A stretch of 64,000 bases of DNA, taken from the NCBI RefSeq assembly GCF_014648595.1, contig NZ_BMRK01000016.1:16019-80018 (forward strand), given 5' to 3'. This DNA comes from Nocardioides luteus. Lineage in GTDB: Bacteria > Actinomycetota > Actinomycetes > Propionibacteriales > Nocardioidaceae. A program made the translations under genes and the position numbers. Of the stretch, positions 39,343-48,040 are shown one piece after another. The notes under the pieces are model-generated. The model saw only the letters and a list, made by a program, of their open reading frames with translations. It was not told the origin of the DNA and did not search any database. Position 1 is the stretch's first letter; each line of letters begins with the position of its first letter.

Positions 39343-40596
39343 GTGAACGAGACGAGGAGCCGAATGCTGCCGAGACTGATCGCGCCTGTGGTGGTCTGGC
39401 TGATCACCACGACGCTGCTGGTGGTGACGCCGGTCGTCGAGGCCACGGAGGCGGAGGTCAACGGAAGCCCTGCTCTCGGCAGCGTCGGCTGGTGGGCCGC
39501 GCTGGTCGTGCTCACCGCTCAGGCTGGGTTGCTCTTCTGGCGGCGCTCGCGACCGTTGACGGTGCTGCTGTGCGTCGCCGCCGCCTCGGTCGTGCTGGCG
39601 CTGACCGGCGCAGGCGACGGCACCAGCCTCGCCGTGGCTGCCGTAGTGGTGGCGGTATGGGCGGCGGTGATCTCGGTGGCGCTCCCCCGCCGGGCTCGTG
39701 CACTGGCCGGTGCGTTGGTCGGAGCGGGACTGCTCGTCGCGCTCGGGACCTGCCTGAGCCAGACGGACATCGGCGTCTCGGTCCGCACGGCGGTCCTCGC
39801 CGGCCTCGTCCAGGGCGCGGGCGTGGTCGTCGCGCCCGCTCTCCTCGCGGTGACCGTGCGAGCGCGCCGTGATGCCCGGTCGGCGCGGAGCGACCTGGCG
39901 CTCGCCGTCGACCGCGAGGAGTCCGCGCAGATCGCGGCGGCGATCGCCGAGGAGCGCACCGCGATGGCGCGCGAGCTCCACGACATCGCCGCCCACCACC
40001 TGACCGGGATCGCGGTGATGACCGGTGCGGTGGAGCGGCAGATCGACACCGACCCGGCGGGTGCGAAGGAGTCCGTACGCCAGGTCCGCACCCAGAGCAC
40101 CGCGATGCTGCGCGAGCTCCGCGGCCTCGTCTCCCTGCTGCGCAGCCCCGGGCAGACCGAGCAGGAGAGCGGCCACGAGCGGCTCTCCCATCTGGCCGAT
40201 CTCGTCGAGGCGGCCCGCCGCACCGGCCTCGAGGTGGAGCTCTCCACCCTCGGTTCCGAGGCGGCGGCCCGCGTCGGTCCGCTCGCCCAGCTCTCGGCGT
40301 ACCGCACGGTTCAGGAGTGCCTCGCCAACGCCGCCCGGCATGCCCCAGGTGCCCGCTGCGAGGTCGTCCTGGACGCCCGCGACCCGGCGGAGGTCGTGGT
40401 GACGGTGCGCAACGGCCCGCCTCCTCGCCCGGCCCCGCCCGCCGATGCGCCGAAGCGGCACGGGCTCGGGCTGGTCGGCATGCAGGAGCGCGCCGACCTG
40501 ACCGACTCCGTCCTCGAGTCCGGTCCGACCGCCGACGGCGGCTGGCAGACGCTGCTGCGGATCCCCGTCGCCGCGACCGCGGAGGTGGCCGGATGA
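39343..40596 (+). CDS. NarL-type sensor histidine kinase
   Basis: Sensor kinase of the HisKA_3 group, 417 aa. GTG 39343 follows AAGGATGAGG; ATG 39364 is an alternative. About five or six N-terminal membrane segments (LIAPVVVWLITTTLL onward) precede the dimerisation domain with phospho-acceptor His in MARELHDIAAHHLTG. The HATPase domain has AYRTVQECLANAARHAPGA and GLGLVGMQERADL. There is no large extracellular domain, so it probably senses a membrane state. ATGA overlap with the regulator gene. Confidence 0.87.
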   Translation: MNETRSRMLPRLIAPVVVWLITTTLLVVTPVVEATEAEVNGSPALGSVGWWAALVVLTAQAGLLFWRRSRPLTVLLCVAAASVVLALTGAGDGTSLAVAAVVVAVWAAVISVALPRRARALAGALVGAGLLVALGTCLSQTDIGVSVRTAVLAGLVQGAGVVVAPALLAVTVRARRDARSARSDLALAVDREESAQIAAAIAEERTAMARELHDIAAHHLTGIAVMTGAVERQIDTDPAGAKESVRQVRTQSTAMLRELRGLVSLLRSPGQTEQESGHERLSHLADLVEAARRTGLEVELSTLGSEAAARVGPLAQLSAYRTVQECLANAARHAPGARCEVVLDARDPAEVVVTVRNGPPPRPAPPADAPKRHGLGLVGMQERADLTDSVLESGPTADGGWQTLLRIPVAATAEVAG

Positions 40597-41252
40597 TCCG
40601 GGTCGTCGTGGCCGACGACCAGCCGCTGGTGCGCGCCGGGCTGCGTACGCTGCTGGAGACCGAGCCCGACATCGAGGTCGTCGCGGTGGCCGAGGACGGT
40701 GCCGCCGCGGTCGAGCAGGCGCTCGCGCTGCGCCCCGACATGGTCTGCATGGACATCCGGATGCCCGGCCGCGACGGCATCAGCGCCACCCGCGAGCTCT
40801 GCGGCCCCGACGTCGCCGACCCGATCCCGGTGCTCGTGCTGACCACCTTCGACATCGACGACTACGTCTTCGGCGCCCTCGAGGCCGGAGCCTCCGGCTT
40901 CCTCCTCAAGGACGCCGACCCCGACGCGATCGTCGCCGCCGTCCGCTCCGTCGCGGCCGGCCACGGCACCCTCGACACCTCGCTGACCCGCCGGGTCCTG
41001 CGCGAGGTCGTCAACCGGAGGCGTACGCAGCCGGTCACCGCCGCCCGCGCCAGCGAGCTCCTCACCACCCGCGAGCTCGACATCCTCCTCCACCTGGCCG
41101 AGGGCATGTCCAACGAGGAGATCGCGCAGGCGCTCGTCCTGGAGATCTCGACGGTGAAGTCCCACCTCGCCCGGATGATGCCCAAGCTCGGGGTGAAGTC
41201 ACGCCTCCAGGCCGCGGTCTGGGCCTACCAGTCGGGGCTCATCGAGCGCTGA
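40593..41252 (+). CDS. NarL/LuxR-family response regulator
   Basis: Partner of the kinase just upstream, 219 aa. Receiver motifs: VVADDQPLVRAG, phospho-acceptor Asp in MVCMDIRMPG, conserved Lys in GFLLKDAD. The LuxR helix-turn-helix at the C-terminus is LTTRELDILLHLAEGMSNEE, IAQALVLEISTVKSHL. The translationally coupled pair is divergent from the CPBP protease gene, its most likely target. Confidence 0.9.
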   Translation: MIRVVVADDQPLVRAGLRTLLETEPDIEVVAVAEDGAAAVEQALALRPDMVCMDIRMPGRDGISATRELCGPDVADPIPVLVLTTFDIDDYVFGALEAGASGFLLKDADPDAIVAAVRSVAAGHGTLDTSLTRRVLREVVNRRRTQPVTAARASELLTTRELDILLHLAEGMSNEEIAQALVLEISTVKSHLARMMPKLGVKSRLQAAVWAYQSGLIER

Positions 41253-41289
41253 GCCGGGCCTCAGGCCTGGTCGCCCTCCCGGACGAGGG

Positions 41290-42213
41290 TCACCCGGCCA
41301 GGGGACGCAGGCCGATCTCGGTGAGCCGGCGACCACGTCGACGGAGCAGGTCCTGGAAGTCGGCGGCGAGCGTGGACGGGCGGCGGTCGAGCCAGCAGGC
41401 GCCGATGTGGCGCACGGCCTGCGGGTCGGTCAGCGGCACCTCGACGCAGCCTGCGGCGCCGTGCGGGTCGCGGGGCGCCAGGCTCACGCCGAGCCCGGCC
41501 GAGACCAGCCCGCGGAGGGTGGCGAGGTCGTCGCCCTCGAAGCCGATGGTGGGCGTGACGCCGCTGGCGGTGGCGAGCTCCTCCAGCAGCGTACGCATGC
41601 CGTAGCCGCGCTTCATGCAGATGAAGGTCTCCTCGGCCGCCTCCTCGAAACCCACCCGGGTGCGCGTCGAGAGGCGGTGACCTCGCGGCACGACCAGGAC
41701 GAGCGGCTCGGTGTGCAGCCGCCACTGCCGCATGCCCGAGGCCTCCTCGAGCGGGGAGATCAGCGCGACCTCGGCGGTGCCGTCGGTGACGGCGGCCAGG
41801 CAGCTGGGGCGGGAGGTCTGGATCAGGTCGACCGACGCACCGGGGTGCTCCTGGAGGAACGCCTTGACCAGCGCCGGGACGACCCGCTCGCCGAGGGTGC
41901 TCTGGAAGGCGAGCGCGATGCGGCCCCGGGCTCCCGACTCCTGGGCCTGGACCGCCTCGATGCCTGCCGTCGCGGCCGCCACCGCCGCGGCGGCGTGCGG
42001 GGCGAGCGCCTCCCCGGCACGGGTCAGGCGCAGTCCTCGCCCCTGCCGCTCGACCACGTCCACGCCGAGCTCGCGACCGAGGCGGGTGAGCATGCGGCTC
42101 ACCGTCGGCTGCGGCATCTGCAGCAGGTCGGCGGCCGCGAGCGTCTGTCCGGTCTCGGCGAGCGCGGCGAGGGCGGGGAGCAGCGGGAGTACGTGACGTG
42201 CGGTGGTGTCCAC
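41290..42213 (-). CDS. LysR-family transcriptional regulator
   Basis: LysR-type regulator, 307 aa, GTG start. The N-terminal helix-turn-helix includes LAAADLLQMPQPTVSRMLTR and LGRELGVDVVERQGRGLRLT; the effector domain fills the remainder. It is divergent from the MFS gene at 42292-43521 with 78 bp between, the usual arrangement for a LysR regulator and its target transporter. A leaderless promoter (TAGGAT, seven bases before GTG) lies in that gap. The inducer is unknown. Confidence 0.87.
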   Translation of the reverse strand: MDTTARHVLPLLPALAALAETGQTLAAADLLQMPQPTVSRMLTRLGRELGVDVVERQGRGLRLTRAGEALAPHAAAAVAAATAGIEAVQAQESGARGRIALAFQSTLGERVVPALVKAFLQEHPGASVDLIQTSRPSCLAAVTDGTAEVALISPLEEASGMRQWRLHTEPLVLVVPRGHRLSTRTRVGFEEAAEETFICMKRGYGMRTLLEELATASGVTPTIGFEGDDLATLRGLVSAGLGVSLAPRDPHGAAGCVEVPLTDPQAVRHIGACWLDRRPSTLAADFQDLLRRRGRRLTEIGLRPLAG

Positions 42214-42239
42214 GCCGTTGATCCTATGCGTATCAGCAT
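42214..42239. promoter_or_regulatory. LysR/MFS divergent control region
   Basis: On the minus strand TAGGAT (plus 42221-42226) stands seven bases before the LysR GTG. Overlapping it, ATGC-N6-GCAT at 42226-42239 is an inverted repeat that could be a LysR half-site pair. On the plus strand TAGCGT at 42285-42290 is a possible -10 for the MFS gene. Confidence 0.4.
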
Positions 42240-42291
42240 TCTTCCACGCTCAAAGATGCATTGGACGCAAGGTTCTTCGCTCCTTAGCGTG

Positions 42292-43521
42292 ATGAGCGTG
42301 GACGAACGGACGAGCCTCCCCGAGCACCGCCGCGTGCTCATCGCGCTGGTCGCGCTCGGCCTGACGACGTTCGTCCAGCTCTACTATCCGCAGGCGCTGA
42401 TCCCGGCGCTGAGCCGCGACTTCGCGGTCGACGCCTCGCAGGCCGCGCTGACGATCTCCGGCGCGACGGTCGGTCTGGCCGTCGCGGCGCTCGCCTGGTC
42501 GTGGGTGGCCGACCGGATCGGCCGGGCCAGAGCGATGCGGATCGCGATCGTCTCCGCGGCGCTGATCGGGCTGCTCCTCCCGTTCGTGACCTCGTTCCCG
42601 CTGATCGTCGGGCTCCGGGTCGCGCAGGGGGTCGCGCTGGGCGGCACCCCGGCGCTCGCGCTCGCCTACCTGAACGAGCAGGTCGGGCGGCGCGCAGCCC
42701 TGACGGCGGGTGCGACCTACATCTCCGGCACGGTCGTCGGCGGCCTGGCCGGACGTCTGATCGCCGCGCCGATCGCCGATCTGGCCGACTGGCGGGTGGC
42801 GGCGCTCGTGGCCGGTGCCCTCAGTGCGCTCGGCGCGGCGGTCACCGTGATCGCGCTGCCGCGCGAGCGCCGTGCCGCCGGAGCCGAGCAGCCCCGCCAC
42901 GGCATGTGGCAGGGGATGCTCGTCAACCTCGCCGACCCCCGCCAGTTCGCGCTCTACGCGCAGGGGTTCCTCCTGATGGGCGCCCAGGTCGCCGTCTTCA
43001 ACTACCTCGGCTACCGGCTCGAGATGGAGCCCTTCGGCCTGCCTCCCGCGCTGACCGCGGTGATCTTCCTGGCCGGTCTCTCCGGTGCGGTCTCAGCCCG
43101 GCTGGCAGCCACCTTCGCAGCGCGGTTCGGTCGCCGCCGCGTACTCCTGGCCTCGTCGCTGACCATGGTGCTCGGTGCCGCGCTGACGGTCCCCGAGCGG
43201 CTGACGTCGGTGCTCGTCGGGCTGCTGCTGTTCACCACCGCGTACTTCTCGGCGCACTCGATCGCCTCGGGCTGGGTGGGGCCGATGGCGACGAGCGGCG
43301 TCACCCAGGCGACCTCGCTCTACACGCTCTTCTACTACGCCGGCTCCAGCCTCTTCGGCTGGCTCGGCGGCCTCGCCTTCGCAGCCGGGTGGGCAGGGAC
43401 GGCGGCCATGGTGATCGCGATCGTGCTGATCGCTTTCACCATCGCCCGCGCGCTCCTCCCCGACCCGGCCGAGGAGGTCAGGACGCAGCCACCGACGAGG
43501 CCGTACGCCGCTCCTCGCTGA
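42292..43521 (+). CDS. MFS transporter (YnfM-like)
   Basis: Twelve-helix transporter, 409 aa from ATG 42292; GTG 42298, two codons on, is an equally good leaderless start. Opening segment LIALVALGLTTFVQLYYPQA and the loop motif VADRIGRARAM (motif A) are typical of the YnfM/drug-efflux branch. Probably exports a small aromatic or drug-like compound under control of the divergent LysR regulator. Its last 44 bases overlap the 3' end of the convergent MMPL gene. Confidence 0.83.
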   Translation: MSVDERTSLPEHRRVLIALVALGLTTFVQLYYPQALIPALSRDFAVDASQAALTISGATVGLAVAALAWSWVADRIGRARAMRIAIVSAALIGLLLPFVTSFPLIVGLRVAQGVALGGTPALALAYLNEQVGRRAALTAGATYISGTVVGGLAGRLIAAPIADLADWRVAALVAGALSALGAAVTVIALPRERRAAGAEQPRHGMWQGMLVNLADPRQFALYAQGFLLMGAQVAVFNYLGYRLEMEPFGLPPALTAVIFLAGLSGAVSARLAATFAARFGRRRVLLASSLTMVLGAALTVPERLTSVLVGLLLFTTAYFSAHSIASGWVGPMATSGVTQATSLYTLFYYAGSSLFGWLGGLAFAAGWAGTAAMVIAIVLIAFTIARALLPDPAEEVRTQPPTRPYAAPR

Positions 43522-45565
43522 CCCGCTTGGCCGGCCACCAGAACCGCTCCCCCAGCAGGAAGGCGAGCGCCGGGACCAGCAGGGTGCGCACGATCAGGGT
43601 GTCGAGCAGCACGCCGATGCAGACGATGGTGCCGATCTGGGCCAGGGCGACCACCGGGAGCACGCCGAGCACGACGAAGACGGCCGCCAGCACGATGCCG
43701 GCGCTGGTGATGACCCCGCCGGTGACGCTCAGCGCCTCCTGCATTCCGTCGCGGGTGCCGTGCCGGTCGCGTTCCTCGCGGGCGCGGGTGGTGAGGAAGA
43801 TGTTGTAGTCCACACCGAGCGCGACCAGGAACAGGAACGAGTAGAGCACCACCCGGGTGTCGAACGCCGGGAACCCGAGCACGTTCTGGAAGAGGAAGTT
43901 GCCGGCCCCGAGGCTGGCGAAGAACGTCGCCAGCACCGTGAGGATCAGCAGCACCGGCGCGAGCAGCGAGCGCAGCAGCACGACCAGGACGAAGAAGACC
44001 ACCAAGACGATGAGCGGGATGATCAGGAAGCGGTCGTCGGCGTCGGCATCGGCCTCGTCCAGCGCCAGCGCGTCCTGCCCGCCGACCAGCGTCTCCTTCA
44101 GATCGGCGTCGTCGGCGAAGGTCTCGCGCAGGTCGCGGATCGCCTGGAACGCGGCGTCGGACTGCGCCTCGGCCTCGAGGTCGACCATCAGCCGCGACCA
44201 GCCCTCTGCGCTGCCGGTGACGGTCGCCTTCTCGACACCCTCGACATCCTCGGCCGCGCTCACCGCGGCGTCGGCCTGGTCGGCAGGCGCGAGCACGGTC
44301 AGCGAGGTGCCGTAGTCGCTGCCGAAGGCGTCGGCCGCGACCCGCTCCCCCTGCACGGACTCCGGGTCGCCGATCAGCTGGTCGGTCTGGCTGAGCCCGA
44401 TGCCGGCACCCAGGAGCCCCAAGGTGAGCACACCGAGCACCGCGACGGTCGCCGCCGCGACGACGGCCGGCCGCTTGCGTACGCGCTGGCCGACCCGGCC
44501 CCAGATGGACGGCTTGGCGACGCGGTCGGCGTCGGGGCGCGGGATGAACGGCCAGAACAGGCCGCGACCGCAGACCACGACGGCGGCGGGAAGGACGAGG
44601 AGAGACATGGCCAGCGCGATGCCGCTGCCGATCGCGCAGGCGAGCCCGAGCGCGCGGTTGCCCGAGAGGCTGGCGAAGAGCAGCATCAGCAGGCTGAGGA
44701 TCACGGTGCTGCCGCTGGCGAGGATCGCCGGGCCGGCCCCGGTGACGGCCTGGCGCATCGCCTCACGCTTGTCGTCGTGGGTGAGCAGCCCCTCGCGGTA
44801 GCGGGCGATCAGCAGCAGCGCGTAGTTGGTGCCTGCCCCGAAGACCAGCACCGACAGGATGCCCATGATCGAGGCGTCGACGGGGATGTCGAACTCCTCG
44901 GCGATGGCGCTGACGACGAAGCGCGCCAGGCCGTCACCGGTCGCGACGACCAGCAGCGGCACCAGCCACAGCACCGGGCTGCGGTAGGTGAGGATCAGCA
45001 GCAGCGCGACCACGCTCGCGGTGACGACCAGCAGGCGTACGTCCGCGCCGGCGAAGGCGTTGACGGTGTCGGCCTGGAAGCCGACCGGCCCGGAGAGGTA
45101 GGCGTCGACGCCGGAGGGCTTGCCCTCGTCCGCCAGGTCTCGGAGCGCCTGCGCCTGGTCGACGATGGCGTCGGACTCCGTCTGGGAGGCCCCCTCGACC
45201 GGCACCGCGATGAGTGCGGCCGACTTCTCCTTGTTCAGCTGCGGGCGTACGGCCTGCGGCGCGATCGCCTCCTCGGCCAGCCGCGCGGTGACGCCCTCGA
45301 CGTACTTCATCTGATCCGCGGAGAACTCCTGCTCGTCGGAGTTCGCGATGATCACCAGGGCCAGGCTCTGGTCGGCGTCGGGGAACTTCTGGAGCAGCTC
45401 CTCGACCTGCGAGGAGTCGGCGTCGTCAGGCGCCGCGGACGGCGGCACCGAGTCGCCCGACCCCTTCGGCAGCATCGCGAAGAGGGCGCCGAGGACGAGC
45501 GCTGCGACGGCCAGGACCACCCACGATGAGATGCGTCCGGTCTGCAGTCGAGCAAGGGTTTTCAT
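43478..45565 (-). CDS. MMPL/RND-type membrane transporter
   Basis: Large membrane exporter of the MmpL family, 695 aa. ATG 45565 is preferred over an upstream start because upstream codons lack coding character. Twelve membrane segments are arranged as an N-terminal helix, an external domain of about 140 residues (SSQVEELLQKFPDADQSLAL onward), five helices, a second external domain and five to six helices. Conserved elements include VFGAGTNYALLLIARYREGL and its repeat in the second half, VALGVDYNIFLTTRAREER. Substrate is probably a lipid or hydrophobic compound. A palindrome 157 bp upstream matches one at the PucR/GMC promoter. Confidence 0.85.
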   Translation of the reverse strand: MKTLARLQTGRISSWVVLAVAALVLGALFAMLPKGSGDSVPPSAAPDDADSSQVEELLQKFPDADQSLALVIIANSDEQEFSADQMKYVEGVTARLAEEAIAPQAVRPQLNKEKSAALIAVPVEGASQTESDAIVDQAQALRDLADEGKPSGVDAYLSGPVGFQADTVNAFAGADVRLLVVTASVVALLLILTYRSPVLWLVPLLVVATGDGLARFVVSAIAEEFDIPVDASIMGILSVLVFGAGTNYALLLIARYREGLLTHDDKREAMRQAVTGAGPAILASGSTVILSLLMLLFASLSGNRALGLACAIGSGIALAMSLLVLPAAVVVCGRGLFWPFIPRPDADRVAKPSIWGRVGQRVRKRPAVVAAATVAVLGVLTLGLLGAGIGLSQTDQLIGDPESVQGERVAADAFGSDYGTSLTVLAPADQADAAVSAAEDVEGVEKATVTGSAEGWSRLMVDLEAEAQSDAAFQAIRDLRETFADDADLKETLVGGQDALALDEADADADDRFLIIPLIVLVVFFVLVVLLRSLLAPVLLILTVLATFFASLGAGNFLFQNVLGFPAFDTRVVLYSFLFLVALGVDYNIFLTTRAREERDRHGTRDGMQEALSVTGGVITSAGIVLAAVFVVLGVLPVVALAQIGTIVCIGVLLDTLIVRTLLVPALAFLLGERFWWPAKRVSEERRTASSVAAS

Positions 45566-45746
45566 GGGGCTCCATCGCCGATTCGTTCGTGGACGCGAAG
45601 GGATTCGGAACCCTGGCGCCATCGGATGGGTCGAATGTGGGAGCAGTACCCCCGACGCTCATTATTTAACCCGCTGGCGGTCCGGGAGACATGGCCCCAC
45701 GAGTTCGCAGTGATTCCTCCTTGTGCAGGCCGCACAGGACATGGCG
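45566..45746. other. Upstream region of the MMPL gene
   Basis: Non-coding, 181 bp. It contains an AT-rich island ATTATTTAAC at 45661-45670, a likely -10 region for the MMPL gene on the minus strand, and the palindrome at 45722-45736. No further gene is visible. Confidence 0.5.
45722..45736. promoter_or_regulatory. Palindrome TGTGC-N5-GCACA upstream of MMPL
   Basis: TGTGCAGGCCGCACA is identical in 13 of 15 bases to the site at 47032-47046. It lies 11 bp before the PucR stop and 157 bp upstream of the MMPL start. Candidate binding site for the PucR-type regulator encoded between the two copies. Confidence 0.6.
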
Positions 45747-46997
45747 TCAGTGCGGCGCTGTCGAGTACGCGCTCGTCTGGGCGAGCACGCCCGAGGGGCT
45801 CGACCGGGGGTGGAGCGTACGGAGCCGGATGGCGCGCAGGGCGAGGGTCAGCTCGAGCGGGACCGGCCGGGTGAGCTCGCGGTCGAGCAGCGCCGACACC
45901 CGCCGAAGCCTGTTGATGACCGTGTTGCGGTGACAGTAGAGCTGCTCCGCGGCCCGCTGGGGCGAGCCCTCCGTGGCGGCCCACGCCTCGAGCGTGTCGA
46001 GAAGTGTCGAGCACTCCCACTCCGGCAGCTCGAGCAGCGGTGCTCCCCAGAGCGTGATCAACCGGTCGGCGATGTCGGGCATCGACAGCAGCAGGGCGTC
46101 GGGCAGATGTTGGTCGAAGCCGGCGACTCCCGGCCCGCCGCCGAGACTGGCGAGGGCCAGGGTGGCCTGTCGGTAGGCGGCCCCGATCTCCCGGATCGTG
46201 TCGACCCGGGGCGAGATGCCGACCCGCTGGCGGCTGCCGCCCAGCAGGTCCTCGGCTCGCGCCAGCTCCTCCGTGGACCCGCTGACCACTCCGACCACGT
46301 CGGTGGCACGACGTACGAAGCTGGCACTCGTCCTCGCCGGTGCCAAGCTCGCCTCCAGATCGGCTGCGACGTCGCCACCGCTCGGGTCGGCCACGACCAC
46401 GCGATGACTCGCGTCGGCCCGGATGCCCAGCAGCCGAGCGGCCTCGAGGGCGAAGCCGGCGTCCTCCGCCCGACCGGTCAGCATGCCATCCCACAGAGCA
46501 GCTCGGTGCTGCTCGTGCGAACGAAGCATGTTGCGCTCGGTCGCGTGATAGGCCGAGGCGACCTGGGCCGAGCTCTCGTCGATCGAGACCCACAGCCGCG
46601 TGCCGAGCTCGCGCAGATCGGCCGCGTCGATCTCCGGCCCCAGCTCACGGTGCATGTTCTCCCACAGGATCCGCCCGCCGACCCGGAAGGACCGGAGCAC
46701 GACATCGAGTGCCAACCCCTGCTCAGCGCGTCGGTGGCCGGTCGCGCGAGCAGCATCGAGAAGGGGAGGCTCGGACCTCGAATGCTCGTCCGGGCTGCTT
46801 TCCATGGCCTCGAGGACCTGGTCGACGTTGGTGCGGCAGGAATGAAGTAGATCGTCCCTGGGCACCTCGCGGTGGTAGCCGGGATAACAGAGCATCAGCG
46901 CCTCCACGGCCTCGTCGGCCAGCGCGTCCAGTCGTTCGAGACGGAAGCGCGAGAGGCGTTGGCGCGTCTGATCGTCCAGGTCGATCGGTGCGCTCAT
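45747..46997 (-). CDS. PucR/CdaR-type transcriptional regulator
   Basis: Regulator of 416 aa with the C-terminal HTH_30 domain of the PucR/CdaR family (EQLYCHRNTVINRLRRVSAL followed by LDREL, near residues 355-382). The central part resembles the GGDEF-like linker of these activators, and the N-terminal 150 residues form a helical sensory domain. Promoter TAGAGT six bases before the ATG indicates a leaderless transcript. It lies between the MMPL gene and the divergent Tat/GMC operon, and two near-identical palindromes mark both; it is the prime candidate to bind them. The effector is unknown. Confidence 0.82.
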   Translation of the reverse strand: MSAPIDLDDQTRQRLSRFRLERLDALADEAVEALMLCYPGYHREVPRDDLLHSCRTNVDQVLEAMESSPDEHSRSEPPLLDAARATGHRRAEQGLALDVVLRSFRVGGRILWENMHRELGPEIDAADLRELGTRLWVSIDESSAQVASAYHATERNMLRSHEQHRAALWDGMLTGRAEDAGFALEAARLLGIRADASHRVVVADPSGGDVAADLEASLAPARTSASFVRRATDVVGVVSGSTEELARAEDLLGGSRQRVGISPRVDTIREIGAAYRQATLALASLGGGPGVAGFDQHLPDALLLSMPDIADRLITLWGAPLLELPEWECSTLLDTLEAWAATEGSPQRAAEQLYCHRNTVINRLRRVSALLDRELTRPVPLELTLALRAIRLRTLHPRSSPSGVLAQTSAYSTAPH

Positions 46998-47003
46998 GCT
47001 CCG

Positions 47004-47009
47004 ACTCTA
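47004..47009 (-). promoter_or_regulatory. Leaderless -10 element of the PucR gene
   Basis: TAGAGT on the minus strand, six bases before the ATG at 46997. The palindrome at 47032-47046 lies from about -35 to -49 relative to the predicted start. Confidence 0.55.
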
Positions 47010-47031
47010 GGCCAGCCCGGACCTCGGTGGT

Positions 47032-47046
47032 TGTGCGCGCCGCACA
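47032..47046. promoter_or_regulatory. Palindrome TGTGC-N5-GCACA in the PucR/Tat divergent region
   Basis: TGTGCGCGCCGCACA is a 6-3-6 perfect inverted repeat. It lies 35 bp upstream of the PucR start and 125 bp upstream of the Tat-signal protein gene. See the matching site at 45722-45736. Confidence 0.65.
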
Positions 47047-47170
47047 CCGCCACGCCGAGGATCGTGGGTCGGCGGCTCATTGTGGCCGAGACGCGCATCG
47101 TTGTTTCATCTGGTTGGCCGGTGTGAGTCCGGTCACTCGGGTGACTCAACTCTGACGACCAGGAGGTCCC

Positions 47171-48040
47171 ATGGAAGACCCTATGATCGCTCGCCGAAGT
47201 TTCCTCGCTCGGATCGGGCTTCTCGGCCTGGCGAGCAGCGGCCTGGCGAGCGGCATCCTCTCCGCCGGGCCGGCCACCGCGGCTCCGCTCGATCTGGGCG
47301 TTCTCCGCCAGCTGCTGCAGACGCTGTCGCTGGACACGTACAAGGGGCTGGCAGCATTCGTGGTTCCCGGTGACGACGCCTACTCCCACGCTCAGGGGAC
47401 CGCGGACGGCACGCCCGGCGCGATCGCCGCCAAGGCCCCGCAGTTCCTGATGGACAGCCTCGACGACTTCGTCGGGCTGCCCGACACCACGGTCCGCTAC
47501 GCCACCCAGGCTCTCGCGACCGGTCTCGCCGGCTCGAACGTCGACGTCCCCGGGCTCTCGCTCCTGCCCGGCCAGGTCCTCGCCCTGGACAACGCCCTCA
47601 CCAAGCTGCTGGCCACCGACGAGACGATCCCGCTGTCGCTGCCGGTCGCAGGGCTGCTCAACCTGGTGGCCACCCAGGTCAACCCGGCGAGCGTCAACGG
47701 GCTCTTCGTCTCGCCGTTCGCCCGGCTGTCCTTCGCGGACAAGGCCAAGGCGTTCGAGATGATCGAGACGACCGAGAGCGGGCTGGTCGCCAAGCTCGAC
47801 GTCAACCTGCCCGAGCCACTGGCGGAGACCGTCTCCGGCGTCCTCAAGTTCGTGGCCGGCGCGGTCATCGAGTTCACCGCGTGGGGCACCTACAGCGAGT
47901 ACGCCGCCTTCGACCCGAAGTCGAAGACCCTCGACGGGCGGCCGGTCGGCTGGAAGCTCGCCCACTACGACCACCGAGCCGAGGGCTACGACAGCTTCCG
48001 CGGCTACTACCAGGGACGGAAGAAGGTGTCGCATGCGTGA
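47171..48040 (+). CDS. Tat-exported protein, small partner of GMC oxidoreductase
   Basis: Protein of 289 aa. ATG 47171 has AGGAGG five bases upstream. The Tat signal is IARRSFLARIGLLGLASSG with the twin arginines at residues 8-9 and a hydrophobic stretch to about 30, cleavage near PATAAP. The mature part resembles the small subunits (gluconate 2-dehydrogenase subunit 3-like or DUF5987) encoded beside GMC flavoproteins; I am not sure which family. It overlaps the flavoprotein gene by eight bases. It may carry the flavoprotein through the Tat pathway and anchor or stabilise it outside. Confidence 0.68.
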   Translation: MEDPMIARRSFLARIGLLGLASSGLASGILSAGPATAAPLDLGVLRQLLQTLSLDTYKGLAAFVVPGDDAYSHAQGTADGTPGAIAAKAPQFLMDSLDDFVGLPDTTVRYATQALATGLAGSNVDVPGLSLLPGQVLALDNALTKLLATDETIPLSLPVAGLLNLVATQVNPASVNGLFVSPFARLSFADKAKAFEMIETTESGLVAKLDVNLPEPLAETVSGVLKFVAGAVIEFTAWGTYSEYAAFDPKSKTLDGRPVGWKLAHYDHRAEGYDSFRGYYQGRKKVSHA

